NCBI GenBank assembly: GCA_003525075.1
Contig: DQFO01000021.1
Coordinates: forward strand, 160,692-212,494
Source of the DNA: Clostridiales bacterium
GTDB taxonomy: Bacteria > Bacillota > Clostridia > TANB77 > CAG-508
Length of the DNA: 51,803 bases
Direction: 5' to 3'
In this document: one piece after another, positions 34,202 to 42,336 of the stretch
How positions within the stretch are numbered: the stretch's first letter is position 1
How the letters are laid out: each line of letters opens with the position of its first letter
The notes under the pieces: model-generated
What the model was told of the DNA's origin: nothing
Database searches by the model: none
The model's input: only the letters and a program-made list of their open reading frames with translations
Program-made: the position numbers and the translations under genes

Positions 34202-34798
34202 TTATCTAGTACTTGTAACTCTATTTGCGTCAACTACTGATGTAACTGGTTTTGTATATGTTACTACGTTAGTATCAAAATCTATAGATGCTTTTAACAT
34301 TGGATATTCATTTTTTGTTGAAACAGTTGTAACAGATGTTGTAACTGGATCTAATGCAAATGTTTTGCTATAATATACCATATAAATTTTCTTTTGAGCT
34401 GCACTTGAATCTACCCAAATTACAAATTTCTTATTATATTTAGATATATTTGCTTTTAAATCTGCTGTTGTTTTTGCAGAATCTTCTATAATAGCTTGTG
34501 CTGTTCCAATTTCTTTTTGGGCCATTTGAGCATATTTAGTTAACTCAGCTGCTTCTGATGCATCATATCCACCATTTAAAGCTGCTTCTGATTCAACACT
34601 TAATTGTACTGTACTGAAGGCTTGTGACATTTTTTCATAAGCATCTGCTTCTTCATTTGCTGCAGATGATTTCTTTGCATTTGTCATAATTCCACTATTT
34701 CCTGTTAGCATTGACATTGTTGCTCCTGCTAATATTAACATAACTATAATTGTAACAGCTAATGCAATTAGTGTTACACCATTTTGATTTTTTTTCAT
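34202..34798 (-). CDS. Type IV pilin, probably the major subunit
   Basis: Leader MKKNQNG, then VTLIALAVTIIVMLILAGAT forms the cleavage site and N-terminal helix. The mature domain (about 30-198) has a long Ala/Glu-rich helix (AAEELTKYAQMAQKEIGTAQ-like region) and a beta-rich C-terminal half (KKFVIWVDSSAAQKKIYMVYY, TTSVTTVSTKNEYP). Position 5 is Ala instead of Glu. It is the largest pilin in the operon and is followed by an intercistronic hairpin, which suggests it is the abundant subunit. AAAGGAAG precedes the start. Confidence 0.8.
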   Translation of the reverse strand: MKKNQNGVTLIALAVTIIVMLILAGATMSMLTGNSGIMTNAKKSSAANEEADAYEKMSQAFSTVQLSVESEAALNGGYDASEAAELTKYAQMAQKEIGTAQAIIEDSAKTTADLKANISKYNKKFVIWVDSSAAQKKIYMVYYSKTFALDPVTTSVTTVSTKNEYPMLKASIDFDTNVVTYTKPVTSVVDANRVTSTR

Positions 34799-34827
34799 AA
34801 TTTTTTCTTCCTTTCATTTTTAAAAAT

Positions 34828-35445
34828 TTATTTTACACTTTTCATTGGCTCTAAATAATAACTAAAATCATTTTCTGATAGTCTTATTTGAGCAACTAAA
34901 ATTGGATAAAGATTATCTGTTGTATCTGCTACTATATTATTTTCTGTGTCATAATATGCCATACCATGACAGAATGTAGCATCTTTATATACAATTGTTA
35001 TAAATTTTATGTTTTCATCTTCTCCATTTACTAAATACACATGATATCCATCACTAAGGTCTACCTTTCCTCCACTTTCTTTTTGAAGTGATTCAAGACT
35101 TAATTCTGTTGTTGTATCATTTGATTCATCTATTACTTTATCCCCAAGCTTTGATATCACAATATTTTTCAAATCAATGGCTGGATTAATTTCTGCGCCA
35201 TTATCTATTTTGCTTGGTTGATATCCCTCAATTGTAGCATTATTTACAACAAATTCTTCTCTCCCAGCATCAAAAGCATTTCTAATATTCTGTATTATTT
35301 CTTCTTCTTTTGCCATTTTTTCTAATCTATCATTTGTTTCATTACTTTTATTTTTTGCAACCACAAAAATGATTGCTAGAATTACTATAACTGCTATAAT
35401 TATTGCTAAAACAACTTTGAATGAGATACCTTTTGTTTTTTCCAC
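34828..35445 (-). CDS. Pilus-operon protein with N-terminal membrane helix
   Basis: Not recognised as a named family. After a short leader (VEKTKGISFKV) comes a strong hydrophobic helix (VLAIIIAVIVILAIIFVVAK) and an acidic soluble domain of about 170 residues. The leader Gly could be a prepilin cleavage site, making this another pilin-like subunit. The start is taken as GTG at 35445 because AGGAGGGAGG lies 9 bases ahead; no in-frame ATG fits. It lies between the PilP-like and major pilin genes. Confidence 0.65.
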   Translation of the reverse strand: MEKTKGISFKVVLAIIIAVIVILAIIFVVAKNKSNETNDRLEKMAKEEEIIQNIRNAFDAGREEFVVNNATIEGYQPSKIDNGAEINPAIDLKNIVISKLGDKVIDESNDTTTELSLESLQKESGGKVDLSDGYHVYLVNGEDENIKFITIVYKDATFCHGMAYYDTENNIVADTTDNLYPILVAQIRLSENDFSYYLEPMKSVK

Positions 35446-35498
35446 TAAATCATTCCTCCCTCCTATTTCATTTTTATATAATAATTTTAATAACAATT

Positions 35499-35891
35499 TT
35501 ATTTTGTTCCTGGTTTTTCAAACAAAGAACCACTTGAATTACTATTTCCTCCTGGTGTTGTTATTACTGAACTTGCATCATCATCAGTAGAGTCTGTATC
35601 TGAACTAGTATCTACTGGTGCAAATGGATTCTTTTTTCCAGGTACATATTCTTTTTTGGCCTTATAGTTTTCCATATCGTTATTAGTAATTTCATATGTT
35701 TTTACTATACTTTCTGAATTTGTTTCAACTTCTGAATTCAATTCATTTTTTATTTCTTCACTAGCTTGATATGAAACTGTTTCTGGTATAACTTTATTAT
35801 TAGGAATAAATCTATAAAAACCTATACTCAAAGCAATTAACACAACTAAACATGAAACTAATGAAAGTATTATTTCTTTTACTAATGACAT
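35499..35891 (-). CDS. PilP/GspC-like accessory protein of the pilus
   Basis: A 130-residue protein with one N-terminal membrane helix (about 5-25), an acidic helical stretch, the motif GKKNPFAPVDT (about 85-95) reminiscent of the NPFxP segment of PilP-type proteins, and a Ser/Asp/Gly-rich tail. It lacks the beta domain of Gram-negative PilP, as expected without an outer membrane secretin. The gene lies between pilO and the downstream pilin genes. GGAGGCGATAACA gives the start. Confidence 0.55.
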   Translation of the reverse strand: MSLVKEIILSLVSCLVVLIALSIGFYRFIPNNKVIPETVSYQASEEIKNELNSEVETNSESIVKTYEITNNDMENYKAKKEYVPGKKNPFAPVDTSSDTDSTDDDASSVITTPGGNSNSSGSLFEKPGTK

Positions 35892-35903
35892 TGTTATCGC
35901 CTC

Positions 35904-36731
35904 CTAATTTGAACTTGTTGTAGTACTTGTTGTTTTTGTACTTGTAGTTTTTGTAGTTGTAGTTTTTGTAGTTGTTGATGTTGTTTCTTCTGTACTATCT
36001 GTTGATGAATTATCATCTGAATCTGAAGTTGTTGTGTTTTCAACAATGTTCAATTTTATATCTTTACATACAAATGTTGCTGTTAATGTTTCTTCTACAG
36101 GTGTAGTATCTACTGGTGTTTCTTCTGTTTGGTTTTCTTCGCTCTGAGTTGCAATACCATCCATGATTGTACTTCCAGTATCAGTTACACCTGATGATGT
36201 TGATGTTCCTGATGATACTAATTTAAAATTTTCTATTTTAAATACTAATGTATTATCTTCTTGTACTTTTCTAATAAAGTCCTCAATTTCAGTATAAGTT
36301 CCATTTATAGTAAAATTCAAATCATATGTTTTAGAAACAGAATTATTAACTGATATATCTAATTTTAAATCAATACCTTGTTCTTCTGCATATGTTCCTA
36401 ATGTTATCCAAATTTTTTCAATTTCATATTCTTGAATTTTACTAAGTGGAATACCATTTCTATCAACACCTAAATTTAATAATTCTTCATAGCTTTCTCT
36501 CTCAGAAACCAATTGTTTATATGCAGAATCTAATTGATTTTTTTTGTTCTTATAACTTGTTTCTTTTAAAGAACTTGCCTGATTTATTAAATCATCTAAT
36601 TCATTATTTGCTTCTGCTATTGTCATATAACTATCAATTGAAAAATTATCTGTTTCTATTCCTTTTACTACAATCATTCCAGCAGTAACTGCCAAAATAC
36701 CTACTAATAATATTAATAATAATTTTCTCAT
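35904..36731 (-). CDS. pilO: PilO-like alignment protein
   Basis: A 275-residue bitopic protein: membrane helix (about 4-24), coiled coil (about 38-82), and a ferredoxin-like domain (about 95-180) with NLGV-like and LNFTINGTYTEIEDFIRKVQ features seen in PilO. The C-terminal 60 residues are Thr/Ser/Lys repeats, probably disordered outside the membrane. ATG overlaps the end of pilM by four bases, implying translational coupling. Position after pilM supports the assignment more than sequence similarity does. Confidence 0.75.
   Translation of the reverse strand: MRKLLLILLVGILAVTAGMIVVKGIETDNFSIDSYMTIAEANNELDDLINQASSLKETSYKNKKNQLDSAYKQLVSERESYEELLNLGVDRNGIPLSKIQEYEIEKIWITLGTYAEEQGIDLKLDISVNNSVSKTYDLNFTINGTYTEIEDFIRKVQEDNTLVFKIENFKLVSSGTSTSSGVTDTGSTIMDGIATQSEENQTEETPVDTTPVEETLTATFVCKDIKLNIVENTTTSDSDDNSSTDSTEETTSTTTKTTTTKTTSTKTTSTTTSSN
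35917..35975 (-). repeat. Short tandem repeat encoding the Thr/Ser/Lys tail of PilO
   Basis: Degenerate units of TTGTAGTTTTTGTAG-type sequence (plus strand) repeat several times. They encode the alternating Thr/Ser/Lys tail and are the sort of stretch that can change length by slippage. Confidence 0.65.
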
Positions 36732-38338
36732 GGTAAATCACCTTCTATCGTTACTGTTATTTCATCCCCTTGTTTTATTCCTCCTCCTGCAACAACATTT
36801 TCTAAAATATCATTTGAAGATAAACTTTTTTTAAAGAAACCAAGTCCTCTATATTTTGGTGATTTTGCCTCAATTACTATATGTTTGTCATAAGGATTTG
36901 AAATTGATGTTATCTGTACATTTTGATCAATTACTCTTGCTATTTGTGCCAATAAATTTGGAATCAAATATTTATTTTCTGTTACATTATTTATTTTTTC
37001 ATTAATTGAATTTAATTCTTCTATCAAATTATTATATTCACTTGTCTTACTATTAATTTTTTTTGTATCTGTATCAATTTTTGACATTTCTGAATTAATT
37101 TCGGAAATCACTTCATTTGTTTCGTCTTTTTTCTCTTCTATTTGTTGCACAAGTACCTTTGAAAAAGTTAGGTATGCAAATGTAAAAATAACTATTGAAA
37201 TACTTGATCTAATAAGCCATTTTTCTAATGAAGATATTTTAGAATCAAACTTAAAGAAAGTACTTTTTTCTTTTTTCTTTATCTTTAAATCCTTTATTTT
37301 GAATAAGTCTTTAATATCCATCTTTGAGATATCTGTTTTGAAACTTATTCCTTGTACTCCTTGACCTAATCCTTGCAATGCTAATGATATTGCTGAATTC
37401 ACTTCAATACATTCTTTAATATTAGCATCTCTAGTAGTTGTTGTTATAGTTGGTTTTAATATTTCACATTTTGTGCCACCTAAATATTCTTGAAAATATA
37501 AATCCAAATTATTAATACATGCCAAAGTTCCTGTAAGATATATTCTATCTATCTTTTCTAGTCCTTCTGAAGATTTAGCTTGTACAGCTCCTATAATTGT
37601 ATATAAAACTGGCAATATATCTTCTAAATATTTAGCCTGTTCTCCATCTGATTCCATATTTTCAATAGCATCACTTGTATATATTGTCGTATTTCTTAAT
37701 GCTTCATATGCTTTGGCATATGAATTTTCTTTTTTTTCTATATTTTGTAATATAATTCCACTGCCTTCATCTAAAATTTGTATGTCTGATATATATGTTC
37801 TATTAATTGTTGTAATAGTTGTCTTTTCCTCTAAATTTACAATTAATACATTCTCTTTTCCTGATAATTCTGCTACATTTGTAATGGTAATTGGAACTGG
37901 TAACATCATTCCTATTTTTTTACCATTAAGTAATTGCTTTATTTTATTTAATTCTACAGTATTTTCACTAATATTTATTACTTTTATTCTTTCGAGATTT
38001 GTTGTATCGTCAGCGCAAAGATATCTTGTTTCTAATGTATTGGCATTATATCCTTTTTCAGTACAATACGCTTCAAATTCCATTCTTATGGCTTTTTCCA
38101 AGTCTTTTTTATTTAATTGTGAAAACATACTAAAGTATTGATAACTTTCATCAACAATGTTAACACTAATTGGTGTTTTCATACTATTTGTTTCTTGCAC
38201 AATTTGTTCTATTGCTTCATTTATATTTGAATAGAATTTTATGCCATATGAATCCATTCTAAATCCATCTTTTTCTTTAGAAACTTTAGCATATTTTATT
38301 AGATTATTTTCAATATATAATCCCAAACAACTAGCCAT
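36728..38338 (-). CDS. pilM: PilM-PilN fusion protein
   Basis: The 536 residues combine an actin-like PilM domain (about 1-350: MASCLGLYIENNLIKYAKV, the ATP-binding region IDRIYLTGTLACINNLDLYF) and a PilN-like part: one membrane helix (about 377-397), a coiled coil (400-450) and a ferredoxin-like domain with NVQITSISNPYDKHIVIEAK (about 475-495). In most bacteria these are separate genes. PilM would be cytosolic and PilN cross the membrane; the fusion fixes them together. GAAGGAGGATATA fixes the start. First gene of the operon, behind its own promoter. Confidence 0.85.
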   Translation of the reverse strand: MASCLGLYIENNLIKYAKVSKEKDGFRMDSYGIKFYSNINEAIEQIVQETNSMKTPISVNIVDESYQYFSMFSQLNKKDLEKAIRMEFEAYCTEKGYNANTLETRYLCADDTTNLERIKVINISENTVELNKIKQLLNGKKIGMMLPVPITITNVAELSGKENVLIVNLEEKTTITTINRTYISDIQILDEGSGIILQNIEKKENSYAKAYEALRNTTIYTSDAIENMESDGEQAKYLEDILPVLYTIIGAVQAKSSEGLEKIDRIYLTGTLACINNLDLYFQEYLGGTKCEILKPTITTTTRDANIKECIEVNSAISLALQGLGQGVQGISFKTDISKMDIKDLFKIKDLKIKKKEKSTFFKFDSKISSLEKWLIRSSISIVIFTFAYLTFSKVLVQQIEEKKDETNEVISEINSEMSKIDTDTKKINSKTSEYNNLIEELNSINEKINNVTENKYLIPNLLAQIARVIDQNVQITSISNPYDKHIVIEAKSPKYRGLGFFKKSLSSNDILENVVAGGGIKQGDEITVTIEGDLP

Positions 38339-38373
38339 TATATCCTCCTTCTTATTTTTTTACGCTTACATTT

Positions 38374-38401
38374 ATTTTACCTTTTTTACGATAAAAGTCA
38401 A
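38374..38401 (-). promoter_or_regulatory. Sigma-A promoter of the type IV pilus operon
   Basis: Minus strand: -35 TTGACT (38396-38401), 16-base spacer, -10 TAAAAT (38374-38379). Immediately upstream is TATCGAAAAATC, close to a Spo0A box and identical to a stretch ahead of the sortase promoter. TGTTACA-like repeats lie further upstream (about 38415-38462). Confidence 0.7.
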
Positions 38402-38413
38402 GATTTTTCGATA
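38397..38413 (-). promoter_or_regulatory. Shared 17-bp promoter motif TATCGAAAAATCTTGAC (copy 1)
   Basis: Identical to positions 50304-50320. In both places the motif overlaps the -35 region of a minus-strand promoter. TATCGAA differs by one base from the Spo0A box TGTCGAA; Spo0A-activated sigma-A promoters commonly carry boxes at this place. Regulator assignment is inference. Confidence 0.5.
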
Positions 38414-38543
38414 AACTGTAATATAGTTGTCTTATTTGTAACACAATTGTAATATTAATGTAATATTTATTTTTATTGTGATATTTTTTCAGTTTTCGGA
38501 AACACTATAAATGTATTTATTTTACTTATATTAGGAGGTATTT

Positions 38544-39008
38544 ATGAAACCATTAGATTCAAAAAAAGAATATCAAAACTATGTTAATAAAAACTCCCCT
38601 AACTCTCCAATTATAAAAAATTGTTTTAATGCATTCTGGGTTGGTGGATTAATTTGTTCAATTGGACAAATTATATTAAATATCTGCAAATCTCGTGAAC
38701 TTTCGCAAGAAATTTCTGGCACAATTGTTTCTATTATTTTAATTGGTATTAGTGCTTTTTTGACAGGATTAAACATTTTTAATAAAATTGGAAAGTTTGC
38801 GGGTGCTGGTTCTTTAATTCCTATCACAGGTTTTGCAAACTCGATTGTTTCACCTGCAATGGAATATAAATCTGAAGGCTATGTTATGGGGGTTGGTGGA
38901 AAAATGTTTACTGTTGCAGGTCCTGTATTAGTTTTTGGTATTTCTACATCTATTATAGTAGGAATTGTATATTTGATTTTTAATACACAAGCAATTACTC
39001 TTGTTTAA
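38544..39008 (+). CDS. spoVAC: Stage V sporulation protein AC
   Basis: Part of the SpoVA channel that moves dipicolinic acid into spores and releases it at germination. The 154-residue membrane protein begins KKEYQNYVNKNSPNSPIIKN, has four to five membrane segments, and contains the conserved GAGSLIPITGFANSIVSPAMEYKSEGYV. AGGAGGTATTT gives the start. First of three tightly spaced genes. A sigma-G-like promoter may lie upstream, but I could not find a convincing match. Confidence 0.95.
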   Translation: MKPLDSKKEYQNYVNKNSPNSPIIKNCFNAFWVGGLICSIGQIILNICKSRELSQEISGTIVSIILIGISAFLTGLNIFNKIGKFAGAGSLIPITGFANSIVSPAMEYKSEGYVMGVGGKMFTVAGPVLVFGISTSIIVGIVYLIFNTQAITLV

Positions 39009-39033
39009 TTTTTAAGAAAGGATTTGATTATAT

Positions 39034-40035
39034 ATGAAAAAATTAGGAAAACAAACTATAAAATTTGACGTTCCCCCTTCTATTGTTAGTGTCGCTTCAA
39101 TCGTTGGTCCAAAAGAAGCAAATGGTCCTTTAGCTCAATATTTTGATCAATGCTTAGATGATGAATTCTGGGGAGAAAAAACTTGGGAAAAGTCTGAAAG
39201 TAAGATTATAAAAGAAACTGTAAACATGGCTATTTCAAAATCAGGAATTGCTTCATCAGATATTGAATATTGTTTTGCTGGTGACTTACTTAATCAATGT
39301 ATTTCTTCTAGCTTTGGACTAAGAGAATTAAATATCCCATTTATAGGAATTTTTGGTGCTTGTTCAACTTTTGTTGAAGGTTTAAGCCTTGGAGCTGTTT
39401 TCACTGAAAGCTGTGCTCAAAATGTAATTTGCGCCGCTTCAAGCCATTTCTGTAGTGCTGAAAAACAGTTTAGATTTCCACTCGAATTAGGAAATCAAAG
39501 ACCCCAAACATCTCAATGGACAGTTACAGGTGCTGGTTCAGCAATATTATCCAAAACAGGAAATGGTCCATATATAACTCATATTACAAGTGGAAAGATT
39601 GTTGATATGGGAATTAAAGATGCTAACAATATGGGAGCTGCTATGGCACCTGCAGCATTAGACACATTAATATGTCATTTTAATGATACTGGTCGTTCAC
39701 CAAATTATTATGATGCAATTATAACAGGTGATTTAGGTCACATTGGAAAAGATATTTTACTAGAATTATCTGCTGATAAAGGATATAACATAAAAAATAA
39801 TTATAATGATTGTGGTGTACTAATTTTCGATAAAGAAAGTCAAGATACACATTCTGGCGGAAGTGGTTGTGGATGTTGTGCAAGTGTATTTTCTGGTTAT
39901 TTTTATAAACAATTAAAAGAACAAAAAATAAAAAGATTATTGTTAATTGCCACTGGTGCTTTAACAAATTCCACTTCATCTCAACAAGGTGAATCTATTC
40001 CTGGAATTGCACATGCTATTAGTATTGAAATATAA
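39034..40035 (+). CDS. spoVAD: Stage V sporulation protein AD
   Basis: SpoVAD has a thiolase fold and binds dipicolinic acid as part of the SpoVA complex. The 333 residues include GACSTFVEGLSLGA, HFCSAEKQFRFPLELGNQR, and the late GGSGCGCCASVF segment. AAAGGA lies 12 bases before the ATG. It is 25 bases after spoVAC and 20 before spoVAE. Confidence 0.96.
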   Translation: MKKLGKQTIKFDVPPSIVSVASIVGPKEANGPLAQYFDQCLDDEFWGEKTWEKSESKIIKETVNMAISKSGIASSDIEYCFAGDLLNQCISSSFGLRELNIPFIGIFGACSTFVEGLSLGAVFTESCAQNVICAASSHFCSAEKQFRFPLELGNQRPQTSQWTVTGAGSAILSKTGNGPYITHITSGKIVDMGIKDANNMGAAMAPAALDTLICHFNDTGRSPNYYDAIITGDLGHIGKDILLELSADKGYNIKNNYNDCGVLIFDKESQDTHSGGSGCGCCASVFSGYFYKQLKEQKIKRLLLIATGALTNSTSSQQGESIPGIAHAISIEI

Positions 40036-40055
40036 AAAGAAAGGATCGTGATTTT

Positions 40056-40442
40056 ATGGAATGGTTACAAAATATGGATTGGTTACAACTATTAAGATGT
40101 TTTTGTACTGGTGGGATTATTTGTGTTATTGGACAAATATTAATTGATAAAACAAAACTTACACCAGCTCGTATTTTAGTAGCTTTTGTAACTATTGGCT
40201 GTATTTTAGGAGGTCTTGGCATTTACCAATATCTAGTTGATTTTGCAGGTGCTGGTGCTACTGTTCCTCTTACAGGTTTCGGATACAATCTAGCCAAAGG
40301 TGCTATAAAAGGTGTTAAAGAATATGGTTTAATTGGGGCTTTTACTGGTGGAGTTACTGCTTCTGCTGGCGGAATAGCTGCTGCTATATTTTTTGGATAT
40401 ATTGCATCTTTAATATCAAAGCCAAAAATAAAAAAAGAATAG
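40056..40442 (+). CDS. spoVAE: Stage V sporulation protein AE
   Basis: A 128-residue membrane protein homologous to SpoVAC and to B. subtilis SpoVAEB: GGIICVIGQILIDKTKLTPA and DFAGAGATVPLTGFGYNLA are diagnostic, and there are about four membrane segments. It completes the minimal clostridial spoVAC-AD-AE operon. A terminator follows at once. Confidence 0.93.
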   Translation: MEWLQNMDWLQLLRCFCTGGIICVIGQILIDKTKLTPARILVAFVTIGCILGGLGIYQYLVDFAGAGATVPLTGFGYNLAKGAIKGVKEYGLIGAFTGGVTASAGGIAAAIFFGYIASLISKPKIKKE

Positions 40443-40466
40443 CTTAATACTATCTTGTATTAAGCT
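40441..40466. terminator. Bidirectional terminator between spoVAE and the HAD gene
   Basis: A perfect 10-bp stem (40441-40450 with 40457-40466, loop TATCTT) followed by TTCTTATT on the plus strand and by ATTCTTTTTTTATTTTTG on the minus strand. It overlaps the last codons of the HAD gene. Confidence 0.8.
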
Positions 40467-41043
40467 TTCTTATTATATCATATATATGATACCAACTATA
40501 TGCTGTTAGTATATTTTTTCCATCTATATCTTTATTATATTGGCAGTCAAATTTTATAACTTTTATTTTTTGTGATATATTTTTTATATTTATGGGACTA
40601 TCTTCTACCATAACATCAATATTATTTTCAATACAATTTTTTAATTTATTTGTATCATCAGTAAATATTAGTTTTTTATATTTTATATTATTATCTAACA
40701 ACCACTTTTTAGTTAATTCTTGCATTTTCCCTTCATATTCTGGTGGCATTCCACTTTCATTTCTTGCTGTAATTATAAAAATTTTATTTCCTTCTTCTTG
40801 AAGCTTTTCTAAAATCTGTGGTGCAAATTTTCTTGGATTACTTTCTACTACATATGGTACAAGATTTTTATTCCAGAATAGTTCTTCTTGTTCTTTTGTC
40901 CAATTATATTTTTCTATTTCCCAATATTTACTTAAATTCAATTCTATTGGTATATTTTCTTCAACACACATTTTTGTTCCAAAATCTAATGCCATTCTTT
41001 CTAGGTCTGTTAAAACTCCGTCTATGTCTACCCCTATGTTCAT
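40450..41043 (-). CDS. HAD-superfamily phosphatase (5'-nucleotidase, YorS/NT5C-like)
   Basis: A 197-residue soluble protein with the HAD motif I DIDGVLTD (nucleophile D6, acid D8), motif II IITARNES and motif III/IV LIFTDDTNK with VEDSPINI. The arrangement resembles small 5'(3')-deoxynucleotidases and uncharacterised HAD proteins; the substrate is unknown. AAGGAGATACAT precedes the start. It is placed between the spoVA and infC operons and seems to be transcribed alone or from read-through. Confidence 0.8.
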   Translation of the reverse strand: MNIGVDIDGVLTDLERMALDFGTKMCVEENIPIELNLSKYWEIEKYNWTKEQEELFWNKNLVPYVVESNPRKFAPQILEKLQEEGNKIFIITARNESGMPPEYEGKMQELTKKWLLDNNIKYKKLIFTDDTNKLKNCIENNIDVMVEDSPINIKNISQKIKVIKFDCQYNKDIDGKNILTAYSWYHIYDIIRKLNTR

Positions 41044-41088
41044 ATGTATCTCCTTATTAAATTTAATATATAATTAATATATAAATAA

Positions 41089-41129
41089 AAAGGCGCTTAA
41101 TATCTCATATTTCAAGATAAAGCCCCTTT
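41089..41129 (-). terminator. Terminator of the infC-rpmI-rplT operon
   Basis: On the minus strand AAAGG...GCTT...ATCT pairs with the complementary 3' arm, with small internal mismatches, and is followed by TTTATTTATAT. Confidence 0.7.
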
Positions 41130-41141
41130 ACATCTTCTTAA

Positions 41142-41492
41142 TTAAGCATTTTTTGCTATTGTAGCAATTTCTGTAAATGCTTTTGGATCATTTATAGCAA
41201 TTTCTGATAACATTTTTCTGTTTACTGTTACATTAGCTTTCTTTAATCCAGCTATTAATTTGCTATATGTTGTTCCATTCATTCTTGCAGCAGCATTTAT
41301 TCTTGCTATCCATAGTTTTCTGAAATCACTCTTTTTGTCTTTTCTTCCAACGTATGCATATGATAATGATTTTAATACTGCTTGATTTGCATTTCTAAAT
41401 CTATAGTGTTTTGCACCATAATATCCTTTTGCTTGTTTTAATACTTTTTTATGTCTAGCTCTTGTTGTCATTGCTGATTTTACTCTTGCCAT
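41142..41492 (-). CDS. rplT: 50S ribosomal protein L20
   Basis: The 116-residue protein begins MARVKSAMTTRARHKKVLKQ and has the conserved WIARINAAARMNGTTYSKLI. Besides binding 23S rRNA it is the autoregulator of this operon in Firmicutes, acting at the leader upstream of infC. GGGAGGGAATAATA gives the start. Confidence 0.98.
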   Translation of the reverse strand: MARVKSAMTTRARHKKVLKQAKGYYGAKHYRFRNANQAVLKSLSYAYVGRKDKKSDFRKLWIARINAAARMNGTTYSKLIAGLKKANVTVNRKMLSEIAINDPKAFTEIATIAKNA

Positions 41493-41511
41493 TTATTATT
41501 CCCTCCCTATT

Positions 41512-41715
41512 TTAGTTACCATATGGTAATAATTTTTTAATTGTATTTTCACATGTTTTATCTGCATAAGCACCTGGGCGTCTGCTTGATAATTTTTGTC
41601 TTTTTGTTTTGTTTGCTAATAAGTGTCTTCTATTAGCTGTTGTTCTTTTTACTTTACCTGTTGCTGTTAAAGAATATCTTTTCTTTGCAGCTTTGTTTGT
41701 TTTTAATTTTGGCAT
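41512..41715 (-). CDS. rpmI: 50S ribosomal protein L35
   Basis: Begins MPKLKTNKAAKKRYSLTATG, the universal L35 start; 67 residues, strongly basic. AAAGGAG lies at correct distance from the ATG at 41715, so an in-frame ATG six codons earlier, ahead of that site, is rejected. Middle gene of infC-rpmI-rplT. Confidence 0.97.
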   Translation of the reverse strand: MPKLKTNKAAKKRYSLTATGKVKRTTANRRHLLANKTKRQKLSSRRPGAYADKTCENTIKKLLPYGN

Positions 41716-41753
41716 TGTAATTGCTCCTTTCAATTGTTTTTATATTATAAGCT

Positions 41754-42266
41754 TTAATTAGCTTTTTTAGCAAGTATAATAAACATATTTTTTCCCTCTA
41801 ATTTTGGGGCTTTTTCAACTACTGCTACATCTTCAAGTTCTTTGGCAAAATCGTTTAATACGTTTTCTCCCATTTTTACATTATTTAGTTCTCTTCCTCT
41901 AAATCTAACAGTAATTTTTACTTTGTTTCCATCTTCAATAAATTTCTTTGCATTTTTTGCTTTAAATCCAAAGTCATGTTCTTCAATATTTGGAGTTATT
42001 CTTAGTTCCTTTGTTTCTTGAATTTTTTGTTTTTTCTTTGCCTCTTTTTCCTTTTTAGCTTGTTCAAATTTGTATTTTCCATAATTCATTATTTTACATA
42101 CCGGAACTTGTGCATTTGGTGAAACTAATACTAAATCTAGTTTCTTTTCTTCTGCTATCTCTAATGCTCTTGCAATTGGTAGCATTCCTAATTTTTCTCC
42201 ATTATCACTAATTAATTGAACTTCTTTGGCTTTTATCTGACCATTTATTGGTAATTCTTGTTTTAT
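41754..42266 (-). CDS. infC: Translation initiation factor IF-3 with an apparent AUA start codon
   Basis: IF-3 keeps 30S subunits free and checks the start codon. Motifs: KQELPINGQIKAKEVQLI near the N-terminus, CKIMNYGKYKFE, and KELRITPNIEEHDF with VKITVRFRGRE. The only frame-consistent initiation codon at normal distance (8 bases) from AGGAGG (42275-42280) is ATA at 42264-42266. A GTG at 42273-42275 shares a base with the Shine-Dalgarno itself and cannot serve. IF-3 genes commonly use a rare start such as AUU so that IF-3 represses its own translation; AUA would work likewise. Confidence 0.93.
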   Translation of the reverse strand: MKQELPINGQIKAKEVQLISDNGEKLGMLPIARALEIAEEKKLDLVLVSPNAQVPVCKIMNYGKYKFEQAKKEKEAKKKQKIQETKELRITPNIEEHDFGFKAKNAKKFIEDGNKVKITVRFRGRELNNVKMGENVLNDFAKELEDVAVVEKAPKLEGKNMFIILAKKAN

Positions 42267-42312
42267 ATAAAACACCTCCTAATGTTTTGCAATTTTCTTT
42301 ATATAATAAAAA

Positions 42313-42336
42313 AATTGACTTCGATACAAGTCAATT
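42313..42336 (-). terminator. Attenuator terminator in the infC leader
   Basis: A 9-bp stem (42328-42336 with 42313-42321, loop of six) ends in TTTTTTTATTATAT on the minus strand, about 35 bases ahead of the infC ribosome binding site. A terminator upstream of the first gene points to transcription attenuation. Confidence 0.85.

Noticed and set aside
35917..35975. Repeat array considered as a CRISPR or noncoding repeat
   Set aside because: The units are short, lack unique spacers and encode the in-frame Thr/Ser/Lys tail of PilO. No CRISPR array or cas gene was seen in the window.
38460..38543. A sigma-G promoter for spoVAC (TGATAT with AACACTA)
   Set aside because: Too few matches to the -35 consensus and uncertain spacing; expected biologically but not supported well enough to list.
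42267..42275. GTG at 42275 as the start of infC
   Set aside because: This codon shares a base with the AGGAGG Shine-Dalgarno, so it cannot be placed in the P site by that sequence.
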